Assembly: GCF_000004075.3 (NCBI RefSeq)
Contig: NC_026660.2
Span: 28,771,498-28,835,497, forward strand
Direction: 5' to 3'
Length of the DNA: 64,000 nucleotides
Source of the DNA: Cucumis sativus
Lineage: Eukaryota; Streptophyta; Magnoliopsida; Cucurbitales; Cucurbitaceae
Below are positions 39,180 through 51,200 of this stretch, one piece after another (within the stretch, counting starts at the first letter, position 1; each line of letters opens with the position of its first letter). Made by a program: the position numbers and the translations under genes. A model generated the notes under the pieces. That model ran no database searches, was not told where the DNA came from, and saw only the letters and a program-made list of their open reading frames with translations.

Positions 39180-42100
39180 ATATTATATTATGTGACTAAA
39201 ATTGAAGACATAGGATAGTTTTTTCTAATTTACTTTATTTAGGAAAACAAGCAATTTTACCGAACACAACAATTGAATTGGGAAATGGGAAATTTTGTAA
39301 TAGGTGAGGAAATCTTGTCATACTATCTCCCTTCTTTTAAACCTACATTTTTATCACAAAATAAATCTTAAAATAACAAAGTTTCACATTTTAATTTTCA
39401 TTAGCTACTAACTTGTTTTCACTCCGAACCAAATGGTTACAAACCAAATTTAAAAACTAAATTGTTACTAAGAGATTAAAATAAATATATAACATACATA
39501 CTTTTTTTAAAATGTAGCATTTAAGGTTGGCTTAAGAGGACGTTTGAGATATAATTATTGTAACTCTAAGTTATTATAGTAAGGTAAGGGAGAAACACGT
39601 AAAGATTTAGGGAGAAAAGGAAGAAAGAGGGGGGAAATTGTGTTTTGTATAAAATGGACCCAGAAAGAGTTGGCGTTGCAATAATTGTTGAAGGGAAGGT
39701 TAGGAAAGATAGGAAGAAGCATATGGAATGGCAACAAATTGAGACTTGAAATAATCTGTCTTAATTCTTCTTCCTTTCTTTAGTTTCAATCATAAGTTTG
39801 GGAGATTTAAACAACCTTATCTAATATAAGTAACCCCAAGCTACCTTACCAAACATTATCAAAATATATATCAACTATACCATATGCCTTCAACTTAATT
39901 AAGATGTTGAAACTTCATCTTCCCTCTTTATAAACATTGTTGTATTCAAATAATTAAAATAACAAAATTTCTAAAAAAAATATCACGACCACAAACTATT
40001 ATCTACATCAATTTGTATTAGCTTAAACATATATAGTAGTCTATATTAGTATATTATGAACCATTGTAAATAGATGATGATATTTTCTTATATTTTATAA
40101 ATATTTGATTTGATTTTGTGATTTTGAACTATTCAAATAAATAGTTGGTTATTATAACTTTAGACTATTTTGGTTATGCGGTGCAAATTGTTTTAGTTTG
40201 AATAATAATAACATATATTTATTGTATAATTAAAGATAATAAAATAGTATTTATTGTAACTCGGGTTCGGGATGGGAAATATATTCAAATAGTCAAATTG
40301 GGTTTGGTCAAATTTGAGAGATGAGTTGATTTTGCTTCATATGTCACGTAGTATGAATTAAAGAGAGAAACGTGTATGTTGAATTAGGTTAATAAATGCA
40401 ATCATAATGTAATAAAAATAAAAGAAAGCAAGTCCAGGGAGGTGTGTCCGTTTGGGACTTTAGAAATAGCGTAGTAGTTGTGTATTTTTAGCCTAATCGG
40501 CTTAATTAGGTGCTCTTTCAACTTTATGGATCTAAAATAAAATAAATAAAAGTTGGCCTCTTTAACTTGTTTTTAGCTCAAAACAATAGTGTTGTTTTTC
40601 TTTAATTAAACTTTTACTTCTTGTTTTTGAATTGATTAGAGTTAATTTTTTATTATTTTATACCTTTAAAATATTGGATAAATATTAACTACAAAATGAC
40701 ATCATGGATCTTTTTAGCCACACATTCAATTTGTAATTTTTGAAGTTTAATTACTTCTCCGTTTTGTTTTATAGAAAATACAGAATAAGAGCAATGACTA
40801 AAGCTTAGAGTCTAATTATGTTTATAGTAATTTTTTCTCTCTTAAAAATGGCAATTTAAATCATGTGGGATTGGTTATTATTATTATTGTTTTTTTAATC
40901 TTTCACATAGTTACTAAAATAGTATTTCTTAATTTCTTTTTGTCTTTTGTTTTGTTTTTATTGATACATCCCTCACAATTTTATTTTCTTCACCTTCCAG
41001 AATTTGATATGATATAGTTTTTTTTCCTATATTGTTGATGGAATATCACATCTAAAAGAATATTGATAACATTTTGTAACTTAAACTTGGCACAAGGTTC
41101 ATACATAAACATTAAATATTGATGTGACAACTACAAATGTAATAATTAAGTCCAAAGTATTGATCAATTTACTACAATTTAAAAGAATTTTTGAATACAA
41201 CAAAATATAGGTCTAATTTTAAGAGTCCAAACAATTGTAATTATCCAATATTAATGAATTTAATTTAAGTGACATTTGTTAATAACCATTAAGATTCTAA
41301 CACTTTCCTAATGTATTATATTAAAAAAAAAAAAAAAAAGCAATCTTCGTCTCATAATAAAAATATATTTTTTCATTTGTCAACCCTTTCACCTTTCGGC
41401 ATGATTATTTTTAAGAATACAAATTAGAAAGAGATTAGAGTCTAATTTTGATGATACATATCTAATGGACAAAATCAAAATGATAATAATAATAAAATTA
41501 CGTCATTCTCAACCACCAAACTAAAAGAACCAACACTTGTCAATTCTCAAAGGAGTTTAGAATAGGATTTAAGAGAGAACCAAAAAACTGTCATTTAAAC
41601 CGGACTTGGATGGATTCTGGTGAGCACTATGGAATAATCTGCGGAATATGTGGAGCTATATGATTATATTACATGTTCAAAATATGACATTTATACTTTA
41701 CAAATATACATGCTCATAATGGGCTTCATGTTTGTGGTCAATTAATATATATCTATGGTAAGTTGGATAAAGTCTAGAGCTACATATATTTTATGGAAAA
41801 TATGGCACTTGATTTCTGTACAATCTGCTTCAGAGTTGGATTTGAATAGACAGATGAAATGGATGTTCATGAAGGACAATAAACTAATTCTACTTCCAAG
41901 TTGGGGTTTGTTATGGTAGACAGATGAAACGGATTTGTAAGGACTCCAGAAAGTTGGAGTTGAGATAGATTATAAACTATAGGGAGTGCCCACATTTGAC
42001 CTTTTACTATATAGTTGAAAAGATTGAAGTTATTTTTGGGGTGGGTTGTCCTGTCAATTGCAAATGCAAACAAATTGTCTACAAAATGGTCTATTTGTGA

Positions 42101-42264
42101 CCATTTCTGACTTTCTGACACCTAGTTTAAGAGAAAGCAACACAAGCCCCACTGGGACCAAGCCCAATATCTACCCCACTTTGCCTAGTCTCATCTTTTG
42201 AAGATTCACACAATGTGACATAAATTTCACTCCCAGCAAATGTGGAGATTTAAGATGTACAGGG
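38772..42264. other. AT-rich spacer upstream of the unknown gene
   Basis: Contains the promoter of the unknown gene with a CT microsatellite at about 39144-39173, then some 3 kb of AT-rich DNA with no gene. At 41845-41935 a short motif (AGACAGATGAAA) occurs twice in a loosely repeated context. An 84-codon minus-strand frame at 41867-42121 shows no family likeness. Confidence 0.55.
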
Positions 42265-42560
42265 TTGAATCAACTAAGATTGAGTTTTATGCATGTTGAT
42301 AAAATAAGATGGATGCAATTGAAATGTGCCCACACCACTACTGGTCCAAATCAATACAATCGAGATAACGAGCGGGAAAAGTGTAGGTCAAGAAGAAGTT
42401 GGTGGAAATTAAGAACTTTGAGCTTAAAACAATATTGTTCCATGCTTTACAAACGAGTCTAATAGGTAAATTGAATAAGGGGAGTTTGGAGAGTATTACT
42501 TGAATGATATGTTCTGGTGGAAGGTTCGGATTTAATTTCATAATTATTATTTTATTACTT
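42265..42560 (-). pseudogene. F-box gene relic
   Basis: On the minus strand, 42550-42338 encodes LPPEHIIQVILSKLPLFNL followed by RLVCKAWNNIVLSSKF, closely matching the F-box of the intact gene at 47140-48288 (FPPDNIIQVILSKVPLFNL, RLVCKSWNNLILTCKF). The frame closes at 42338 right after CIDLDQ, where the intact gene continues VDFDPMYFEG; beyond the stop, a shifted frame still resembles the GSFTFHP stretch for about 15 codons before similarity ends. The rest of the protein is missing. It lies in opposite orientation to its relative, some 4.6 kb away, so it probably arose by local duplication with inversion or partial retro-copying. It could still be transcribed, but cannot make a full substrate receptor. 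Confidence 0.82.
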
Positions 42561-43801
42561 TCTGCTTCTGCTTCTTCTTCTGCCCATCCTTGAACAGCTG
42601 CCCATGAATCAAATAAAAAATCCACCAGCAGCCCATGAATGATATCAAAAAGCCAAAATCCACTAGCTGCTACAATATAAATTAGCCATCAGGGTTTCTC
42701 TATTTATAATCAGCACAAAATCGAGCAAAAAATCAACATTACATATTATATTGTAATACATGTGGGATGGAGAGGGGGTCGTTTTGAAATATAACTCTTC
42801 AATATTGAATGTAAGTTTTTTAAAATCATATACTAATGAATATAACAGAAATTCTAAATCAACATTTCTAATAATCAACATTATATAGTATATAACAGAC
42901 AAAAAACCATTACTAAAATCGTTTATTAAAAAACACTTGCTTACAATTTTGAGTTTAGACTACATGGAAGATACATTTTCGCAACTTGCCGGACATGAAA
43001 TGATGGGATTTTCTAAAAATAAATACTTGCATCCTTCAGTAAATATAAAATATACATCACGAAGAAATGAAAATGAAAATATGGTGTAACTTTGACAGAA
43101 ATCAAAGAAATGATGATCAGCAATGTATCTTATCCTATAAAAAATTGTGATTGCTGTGTGGGTGGTACTTTAAGTATGTTTCTGTTGTGATTTCTTAGGC
43201 AATATTCTTTGTGGATACAATGTTATGTAATCAGTACGGATCCAAATTGAACTCATTGAAGCAAGCATTATTAACTATGAATTTAGCTAATAGACATGGC
43301 CAAATAAAGTAGGTTGTGAGTTCCACAAGCTAAACCATATCCATAAAAAATAAAAAGCCACAAATCACTTTGAACCGAATACTTGGGTAGAATCGAGACC
43401 AAGTTACATTAACTGAAAAATGAATATGAAAAAATATAATTCAGTCGTCATCCTCTGTTTTCATATATAGAAGAGAAGATGTAACAAATCACTGCATCTA
43501 ATAAGGTGTTCCCAATCAATGAGAAGGCTTTTGTCTTTGAATCTTTATGTAATAGAGTACACAGAGGAAATGTTTAATAATTGAGTATATGGCAGCTGAG
43601 TAATCATAATCCAATCAATAGCAAAGATATTCTTTTCGAGGAAAGAAACAAAAAACACAGCAACTATCAACTAAGTGGTTAGCTGAGAATCTAAAAATGT
43701 TAGTCATAGCAGCACTTACTTCCACTCTTGCATGACCTGAATGTCCAAACTCGTATGATGTTGGTCCGTAGCAGATCAAAGGAGCTTGAAATTTTCTGAT
43801 T
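42561..43801. other. Spacer between F-box relic and LPXD gene
   Basis: AT-rich; the right side is the 3' flank of the LPXD gene. No gene, RNA or clear repeat seen. Confidence 0.5.
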
Positions 43802-46464
43802 TCATTTCTTCCTTGATGCCTGAGACTGCTTAGCGACTTGTCTTCTCCATGCAGAAATCGGTATCTACAGGGAAAAAGAACCCAATGATTCAAGGATTGA
43901 TGGATCTTGTAGTTACAATTGATGACAGGTAACATCAACTCATAACCTATAAGTTTGATTCAATTCTTGAACCCTCAAAATGTAGGACATATGCAAAAGT
44001 AAAACCCATATATAATCCTTACAGCAGGAAAGCCACCATAATCCCCAGGTTCCTTAATGTCTTTGGTGACACAACTCAGGGCAGCAAGCCGTACCTGCAG
44101 AAGTCTACCAGTTAGACACCTCAATCCAAAACCACAAAATATCTAAATCTGTTTCGTGTTTCATAGTAAATAATTGAGTATGAAGCATTTATCTTTTCTG
44201 TTTAATCATGAATTTTAGGAGCATTATCTAGTAGCTTTGAACAGTTTTATGTCTTCTTTTGAATATTTTGTGTCTTATATTTTCAACATTAGTCTCTTTT
44301 TATTATAATATATATTTTAGAGAAGTTTCTTTTCATTCTATCAATGAAAAGTTATGTTTCTTGTAAGCAAAAAAAAAAAAGATTTACATTTGATCCAACT
44401 GACACGTGATCACGGATAGCTACTCTCCCACCCAATGTTACATAGTCCCCTATCCTGAAAGAAATGAGTCACCCAAAGTCATTGCTGGAAGAATTGTAAC
44501 CATAAACAAAGTTCTCAAAAATTGAATCTAAATTGAATAGGGAGTCTTAAGAAGTCATGGCAGAGTTTGAGCGAAGCAAAAGAAACGTACGTCACGGATC
44601 CTGCAATTCCCACTTGTCCACAAAGCAAGCAGCAATCTCCGATAATTACATTATGACCGATCTAAATAGCCAGGAAGAGTTTGAGAGTCACTATGATGAT
44701 TTCGACTAGGAACTATTGAAGTGTGTGCGTGGTTAGATGTGTGGTGGCCAGTGGGAGAGGAATACCTGAACCAAATTGTCAATTTTTGTATTATTGCCTA
44801 TGATAGTATCTCTCCAACTGCATAGACAGAGCACTGTATTAGAAATTTAGAATGTCAGCTCATCCTATTCCCAAAAGCAATGACATTCAAGAAAATATAA
44901 CTAGTCCACTACAGCAGTACCTCCCTCTGTCAATGCATGTATTGGAACCAATCTCTACATTCATTCCTATCTTGACATTCAGCATCTAAGAAAGAAGGGA
45001 AGAAAATATATGACAACAATTTCAGGTGACAATATAAAAGGAAGTTTATATTGGCGATATCTTTATTGCTTCTACCCAACATAACTAGACATGCTGATAC
45101 CAGAGATGTAGTAATAAAAGTCCCAAAACCATAATTAATTATCGAGTATAAGAGATTGACACTTGGAAAGCACGATCTGAAATGTGTCAAAACAAGTAAT
45201 TCGCTAATTCATGAGTGGGTGTAGTAGAAACTAGTAGCTGATGGAGAACTTGCACAACAAATTTGTTAAACTCTTTATTCTTAAATTGTTCAATCAAAGA
45301 ACGGAGAAATAATGGAAATAAAGGTTTATGACACAAACTTGAGGTTTCTTTTTCATAGTTCCTTGCTCATCCACAAAAAATCCAAATCCTGCATAGTGAA
45401 AATATTGGAATTAGCAACTTGATTTGATTCATCTTGGAAGCAAAACATTCATTTAATAAATAAAGATGTCTTAATGATCATAATAAACCAACAATTTACC
45501 CAAAAGCTTAAGTTGGAGGTTGAAGGTAAATTTAATTATATATCACCAAGTGATCTACTACAGTTATAAGTTCCATGGAGGACATTCACTTGGAATTTCA
45601 ACATATAGGCATCAGTACTAGTAGCCAATGCGTTTCACTGAATATTTTCCCTTGTGCGGCTAGAACACTCTGATTGAACTCTATACCGTTAGCATAAGGT
45701 CATGATAATAAAACTTGATGAGACTGAGATTTGAATATTTGGGCTGGTAAGTTAAGTCTCTCCCTGCTATTTTCGAAATTAACATGAGTTGCAATGCCTT
45801 CTTTATGATGGTTAGATTAATTCCCATAACTTCCATCAATTGAGTTAATGAAAATTAGTCTTACCATCTTGACCAACGCACACTCCATTGTGGATAACGC
45901 AAAAATCACCTACGTTGCAATTACTAAGTGCAACATTAAACCTAGAGATTGGAGGCAAAAAATTACAACGCAAATGTAAGAATTCACAATTTGAAAACTA
46001 TGTTTGAATCCCATCAAAGAAGATAACAAACCCGATCTTTGTTGATTGACCAATCGTAACAGCATGTCCTATAACAGAACCTGATCCAATATGCACACTT
46101 GGACCAACGACAGAGTTCGAGTGAACCACGGCACCAATCTCGACAACTGCCGTTGGATCAATGGAAGCGGAGTGGTGGAAAGTCCCACCCCCATTGTGCC
46201 ACGTCCGAAATCCAAGGCAATTGACTGCAGCATCACCTTCTACTTTGCACAAAAAGAATGTATAAAATTTCTAAAGAAATGAGCAAAACTGAAATGCAAG
46301 AGCTGGAGATTGGAGAAGAACAAAGCCTTACCAGTGGTGACGGAGGAGTGGGAAAAACTACAAAGGCTACCGATGTGAGAAGGGAACCGAGTTGGAAAAT
46401 TGGAAGTGGAACGGGCAAGTGAAGTAGAGAAGCTAGAAGCTAAGCGTCTAACAAGAATTTCCAT
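43802..46464 (-). CDS. LPXD2: UDP-3-O-acylglucosamine N-acyltransferase (LpxD type), 10 exons
   Basis: Exons: 46464-46332, 46242-46032, 45941-45865, 45388-45339, 44985-44921, 44817-44766, 44661-44591, 44454-44388, 44094-44023, 43864-43802; 286 residues in one frame. Seen: an N-terminus rich in Arg and Ser with few acids (MEILVRRLASSFSTSLARS), typical of a mitochondrial presequence; then a left-handed beta-helix of hexapeptide repeats (DPTAVVEIGAVVH, VGPSVHIGSGSVIGHAVTIG, VKIGMNVEIGSNTCIDRG), the IGHNVIIG segment holding the likely catalytic His, and a basic helical tail (IPISAWRRQVAKQS). Known: LpxD adds the second acyl chain in lipid A precursor synthesis; plants keep nuclear copies of LpxA, C, D, B and K whose products act in mitochondria. 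The acyl-binding N-terminal domain of bacterial LpxD appears reduced, as in plant LPXD2. Intron 3 holds a solo LTR. Confidence 0.92.
45480..45550 (-). mobile_element. Solo LTR of the TRIM family seen in TDP1
   Basis: A 71-base segment in LPXD intron 3 aligns along its whole length with the LTRs at 29036-29358 (TTGGTGATATATAATTAAAT at the left, GCTTTTGG, then a GGTTTATTA-type end). Five bases, GATCA on this strand, flank both sides (45555-45551 and 45479-45475), consistent with a target-site duplication. No internal region or second LTR is nearby, so it is a solo LTR, the normal remnant of LTR-LTR recombination. It is more diverged than the pair in TDP1, hence probably older or from another subgroup. 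Confidence 0.75.
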
Positions 46465-47139
46465 GGCCGAGTAGAACAGAGGAAGTATCAGTAGTTACTC
46501 AGGGAAAGAAAGCCTTGGACGAAGAAGTGTGAGCTAAGTAAGAGGAAGTATCAGTAGTCACGCTCCAAAGTCCTCTTCAGTAGGCGATGGGTCGGGTCCC
46601 AACCAAATTGGATCTGGTTTGACAAAGATCCCCATGGGTCGGGTCACCGCATCGATGGAGACGGAGAATCCTTGACTCCGCCCCCGAACCTAAGTAATGG
46701 GGTTGGAAGCGATTATTTTCTCGGGGACGAGGATGGTGACCTATCTCGGCCCAGCCCGTTACCAACCCTAGCGCTGCGCCTCTCAGCTTCAGATGAAGGT
46801 ATTGATTGAATCCAAATATCAACGAAGATTGCAAAATTTGACGTGGCAACGTGATATTTGGGGGATAGCATTTTAAAATGCATTTAAATGGAAGAATAAT
46901 AAAAAAAAAAAACGATTAGTTAGGTTTTTGTTTGTTCTTCAAAATCAAAATAACAGATTTTTGATTTGGGACCCGCATAGGGGGGCATCCGTACGAACAA
47001 ATAAACCCTAATATCCGTACAAAAGGGAAAAGAATCATCTTGATTCCCTCATTTCTTTATTAATTCATCTTGATCGCAACCACGCTCCGCCGCGCCAAAC
47101 CTCTGATCCCATCTTTGATTCATCTGCAGGTGGTCGAGG
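46465..47139. other. Divergent promoter region, LPXD and F-box gene
   Basis: Two start codons face away from each other across 675 bases. The stretch 46560-46800 is unusually GC-rich for this window, with GGGTCGGGTC repeated twice and a CGGGGACGAGGATGG block; it may be a degraded repeat rather than a promoter element. The region 47030-47139 looks like the F-box gene leader. Confidence 0.5.
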
Positions 47140-48288
47140 ATGGAGAAAAAGTGGAAAGGTGAGATTAAGAAATTATCAAATTCGGAGTTTCCACCTGATA
47201 ATATAATTCAGGTAATACTCTCGAAAGTCCCTTTATTCAATTTGACCAGTTGCAGGCTCGTTTGTAAATCATGGAACAATTTAATTTTAACTTGTAAGTT
47301 TGATCCTTCACTCTTCCTTTCCTTTGCCTATGATTGTCCCTCTCGCACTCTCTATTGTGTGGACTTCGATCCTATGTATTTTGAAGGAATGAATAGTATT
47401 GGCTCATTTACCTTCCATCCTAAATTTTCCACCAGTGACAGTTCCATCTCTATTATCAATGCCTGCAATGGACTCCTTTCTCTTCTTATCTCTAAACGAA
47501 AACTAGGATCTGTATCTTATGTTCTTGGCATATTAAACCCCATGACAAACGAGTACTTCAAATTTCCCGCTGAGAAGTCGAAATCACATTGTTGTTGTGG
47601 TAGACTCTACAGCTACGGATTAGGATTCAATCCTAAAACAAAGCAGTACAAAATAGCAAGAACCTCGTTTAGACCTGATGAATCCACTACCTTAGTAGAG
47701 ATTTTTACATTTGGTTCTACTCACCAAGTTTGGACCCCTGTTGGCTTTTTGCCTTCTCTTGTCGTTGAAGACCATGGTGTTTATTTCAAGGGAGGCCTCT
47801 ATTGGGTCGCAAACCAGCCGGATCCACACGATTCTTCTATTAGTGCCATTTACCGTTTGGATTTAGAAAACGAGAAACTAGAGAAAATTTCATGTCCCCA
47901 ATATATCGGTGGTCATTTTTTCTTTGGAGTTTTTGATGGTACCCTCTATCTAACTGTTTCCAAGAATAACAAGTACCAGGTGTGGAAGATGAAAGATAAT
48001 TTTTCATGGATTAAAGCATTTGTTATATCTAGACCAAGAAATTTGTGTCATCCTGACCATCCTCACCAACCTTGGGGAGTATCTCAGCTCGATCCCATCA
48101 AAGCTTGTGAAGATGGGAAGATATTGTGTCTTCTTGCGGGACTTCATTTAATACTGTATGACCCCAAGACTAAGAGCGCGGAGATATTGACTGATCAAAG
48201 TGTTAAAGTTGAGAAACATCTGCACGTTCATCATATTGACGCCTTCAATTTTAATTCTCTCCCCAGCATTTTGGCAGGAAACAGTTGA
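47140..48288 (+). CDS. F-box protein with F-box-associated (FBA) domain
   Basis: Single coding exon, 382 residues. Seen: an F-box at about 16-58 (FPPDNIIQVILSKVPLFNL ... CRLVCKSWNNLI), then the blade-like repeats of an F-box-associated domain: CNGLLSLL, VLGILNPMTNEYFKFP, YGLGFNPKTKQYKIAR, VEIFTFGSTHQVW, FKGGLYWVA, IYRLDLENEKLEKI, GVFDGTLYLTVS. Known: such proteins are substrate-binding subunits of SCF ubiquitin ligases, joining SKP1/ASK through the F-box; targets cannot be read from sequence. Length is normal for the family. Directly after the stop, ATGATG|GTACGT could be the donor of a 3'UTR intron. A truncated relative sits at 42265-42560 in the other direction. Confidence 0.93.
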   Translation: MEKKWKGEIKKLSNSEFPPDNIIQVILSKVPLFNLTSCRLVCKSWNNLILTCKFDPSLFLSFAYDCPSRTLYCVDFDPMYFEGMNSIGSFTFHPKFSTSDSSISIINACNGLLSLLISKRKLGSVSYVLGILNPMTNEYFKFPAEKSKSHCCCGRLYSYGLGFNPKTKQYKIARTSFRPDESTTLVEIFTFGSTHQVWTPVGFLPSLVVEDHGVYFKGGLYWVANQPDPHDSSISAIYRLDLENEKLEKISCPQYIGGHFFFGVFDGTLYLTVSKNNKYQVWKMKDNFSWIKAFVISRPRNLCHPDHPHQPWGVSQLDPIKACEDGKILCLLAGLHLILYDPKTKSAEILTDQSVKVEKHLHVHHIDAFNFNSLPSILAGNS

Positions 48289-51200
48289 ATGATGGTACGT
48301 AGGACTTTCTTTTATTTTTGTTTATTTATTTTTTATTATTATTGACTGTGAACTCTCTGCATTCACTTTTGACTTGTTGACAAAATGTTCTAAATTTTTA
48401 TTCTCTTGAATAAGAGCTTTACAGTAAATTCTGATATGATCGACATTGCCTATGGATGATAATGGTGAACAGAGATTGTTAACATCAAAGGGACTGTTCC
48501 AAATGCAATGGTGCTTCTTTGCTGATTATCGTTGGGGGAGTCTGTTTAGCTTGTTCAAAGTGCATTGGTGTTGGCCCAAGAAAGATTCCAATGCCCTTCT
48601 ACACTACACTAACGGTCCTTAGTTAAATGTTCAGACAAAAATCCTTTGACCTAATTGAATCTTTGCCTTTTTTTGGTGCTTGTGATTTGAAAGAAACTCT
48701 AGAACCTTTCATGATCAAGAAACTAGCCAGGATTTCTCTTTGGAATTTTGTTGCTCTTTGTACCTCAACTTGATCTTTTACTTCTAAATTCTTTTGTAAT
48801 TACAACCTGAACCTAACTCAAATTTATACTAGTTGGGCTCTTTTCCTGATTTCTGTTAGTTGTTTATATGTGCGCCCCCCCATCTTTCTCCTTGATAAAG
48901 AGAGTTATGTTTCTTATATTAAAATTCCTGAAGTACAACGGTTATTGCAGCCCATGCCAATAATAGATGATTCAAAACTCAGTATCAAGGTACTGCTATG
49001 GTTATATGATGTCTTATTTACCGACAAGGGTCCCTTTAGTTCAATAACAATGCTTGCAAGTGTATCCCTATTTTAAGCTTTTCAATTATTTATTATTGGA
49101 TACCATTCTTAAATAAAGCACCGGGTGTTGTATCAGTAATAAGACTACTTGCAACACTTTAAGAAGTCTCAACTACTCACTTTTATGAGATACTTCTCTC
49201 TAATCTTTTTATGTTTAAATTGGAATATTTGAATGGAAAGATACCAATCATTTTTGCTTTTAGATGTTAAAGCAAGCTGGCCCAAATTAGATTAGATTGA
49301 AAACGTTACATTTTTCAATCTTGTAAGCCATTTTCATTATTATTTGCTTCAACCAAACCTTTAATGTGACTTACTCGAGATGGTATGAATCTATGTGCAT
49401 AAAGATAGATCATCTTTATATGCTGTAATGTGATGGATCTATCAATTTGATTCTTTTTTCTCATATCACAGAATGATGCTATGGCAGATATCACCAATAT
49501 TGTTGTCCTAATTAATTCTTTGGCAGTCAATATTTCAAACTGCAGTTTGATTGAGTAGAAGGGAGGGCAGTAATGAGCGAGCTTTGGGGAGGATTTCATT
49601 GTAAGGTCTATTAAAGTAGTTTGGCTTGAACACAAACAAAATAGAAATCAACAAAATAGAAATCAAACTGAAACAGAATGCTAGGATTTTGTTCTATTTT
49701 GGCTTGTGTTTCAAGTCTTCCTTTATACTTGTTCATTATCTACATTCTACCAAAATTATTTTAGTAATCTTGTAGGACCTGATAATAGTCACTAAACTCT
49801 TTCCATTGTGCTTTGGTTTCTCCCTCCAACCACTCCCATTTAGCTGTCGACTGTGATTCACGAGTTCGTGCCTTATTTCTACTCTGGCTACAAAAATGCA
49901 CCAACATCGAATTCATCGTGATCCAAATTTTGTGTTAGATTTTTATTCAAATGTATTGTTTCCCATACAGTGTGTAGACATGTAAGAACAGGTAGTAGTG
50001 AGTGGTCTAAATTACTACTGACTATCGATGAGCTCGAGATATTGTTGGATGATATTAGCTTATCCTTCCTTTTTATTTCAAGTGTTGGGTTCAGTTATGT
50101 GAACCAGATGTATAGTTTTCACTAATTTGTATGATTTTCTCTTATCTAATTGTTTTGAGTTTTGACAACTATCTGGACTTTGGGCAACTTATCCATTGTT
50201 AATCAAGAAAATGTTGCAAATCAGCCAACAATGGTTTCAGTGCTTTTGATGTTAAGTAGGTCTCTCACTCCGTCGTTATAATATTGTTGGTTACTTCCTA
50301 AGGTTAAGACAACCTTCCAACTCAGGTGTACTCTGTTAAGGAAGGAATGAAATTAATAAAAAAATACTATTTCCATCACATTTACAATTTAGAAGCTTTC
50401 TAGTAAGCTTTGGTATAACAATCTCTTTGCCAAATCAAAATCTTCTAACGTGGGACAAACTACTATTTCTCTCTTTTTTCAATTTGCTTTTTGCTATGGG
50501 TCACTTGGGAAACTACAGATTCAATGTTAGATGGGTTATTTTGTTTGTATTTATAGTGTTCAATGGAGCACTAATAGGTGTGAGATAATATTGTTGAAGG
50601 AATAGTTGGTTAAAACAGAAGATAGCAGAAGTTTTTGTTTTTTTTTTTTAACAGAATCGAGAGGTTTCTTGATCTATCTAAATAAACAACTTAAATGTAA
50701 ATATCAATATTTCTAAGTTTATTGGAAAGTTGTAAACAAATATCAAGAGAGAAAGCTGGGTCTAAAAATCTCTTAGCAATTCCTTGAACATAACAGATAT
50801 GTTCTTGAAAGCAACTCCATTATTTCCCATCTCTGTTCATAATAAAAATTGGGTCATTTCGGGAAAAAAAAAGGAGTAAGACAAAATTGTAATTAAAAAT
50901 CTTTGTTAATCTACGTACAAACATAATTGAACTCATCTATTTACATCTTGGCATGTTGATTTGTCTTAATATGCCAATAATAATTTTTCATTACCAAATT
51001 TTAACAACGAACTTGACTTTTCACTCAGCCTTGAATATATCGATAGGGTTGTGAGTTGTTATATAATTCTCCTCAGTATTACTGTACTCTGCATAGCAGT
51101 GTTCATGAAGGTCCTATATTCAAGCTCAGAGGGATGATCATAGTCTCGTTGTTTATTCTATTTTTGAAGGAGAAAAAAAGACATTCAAGGAATGCATAAC

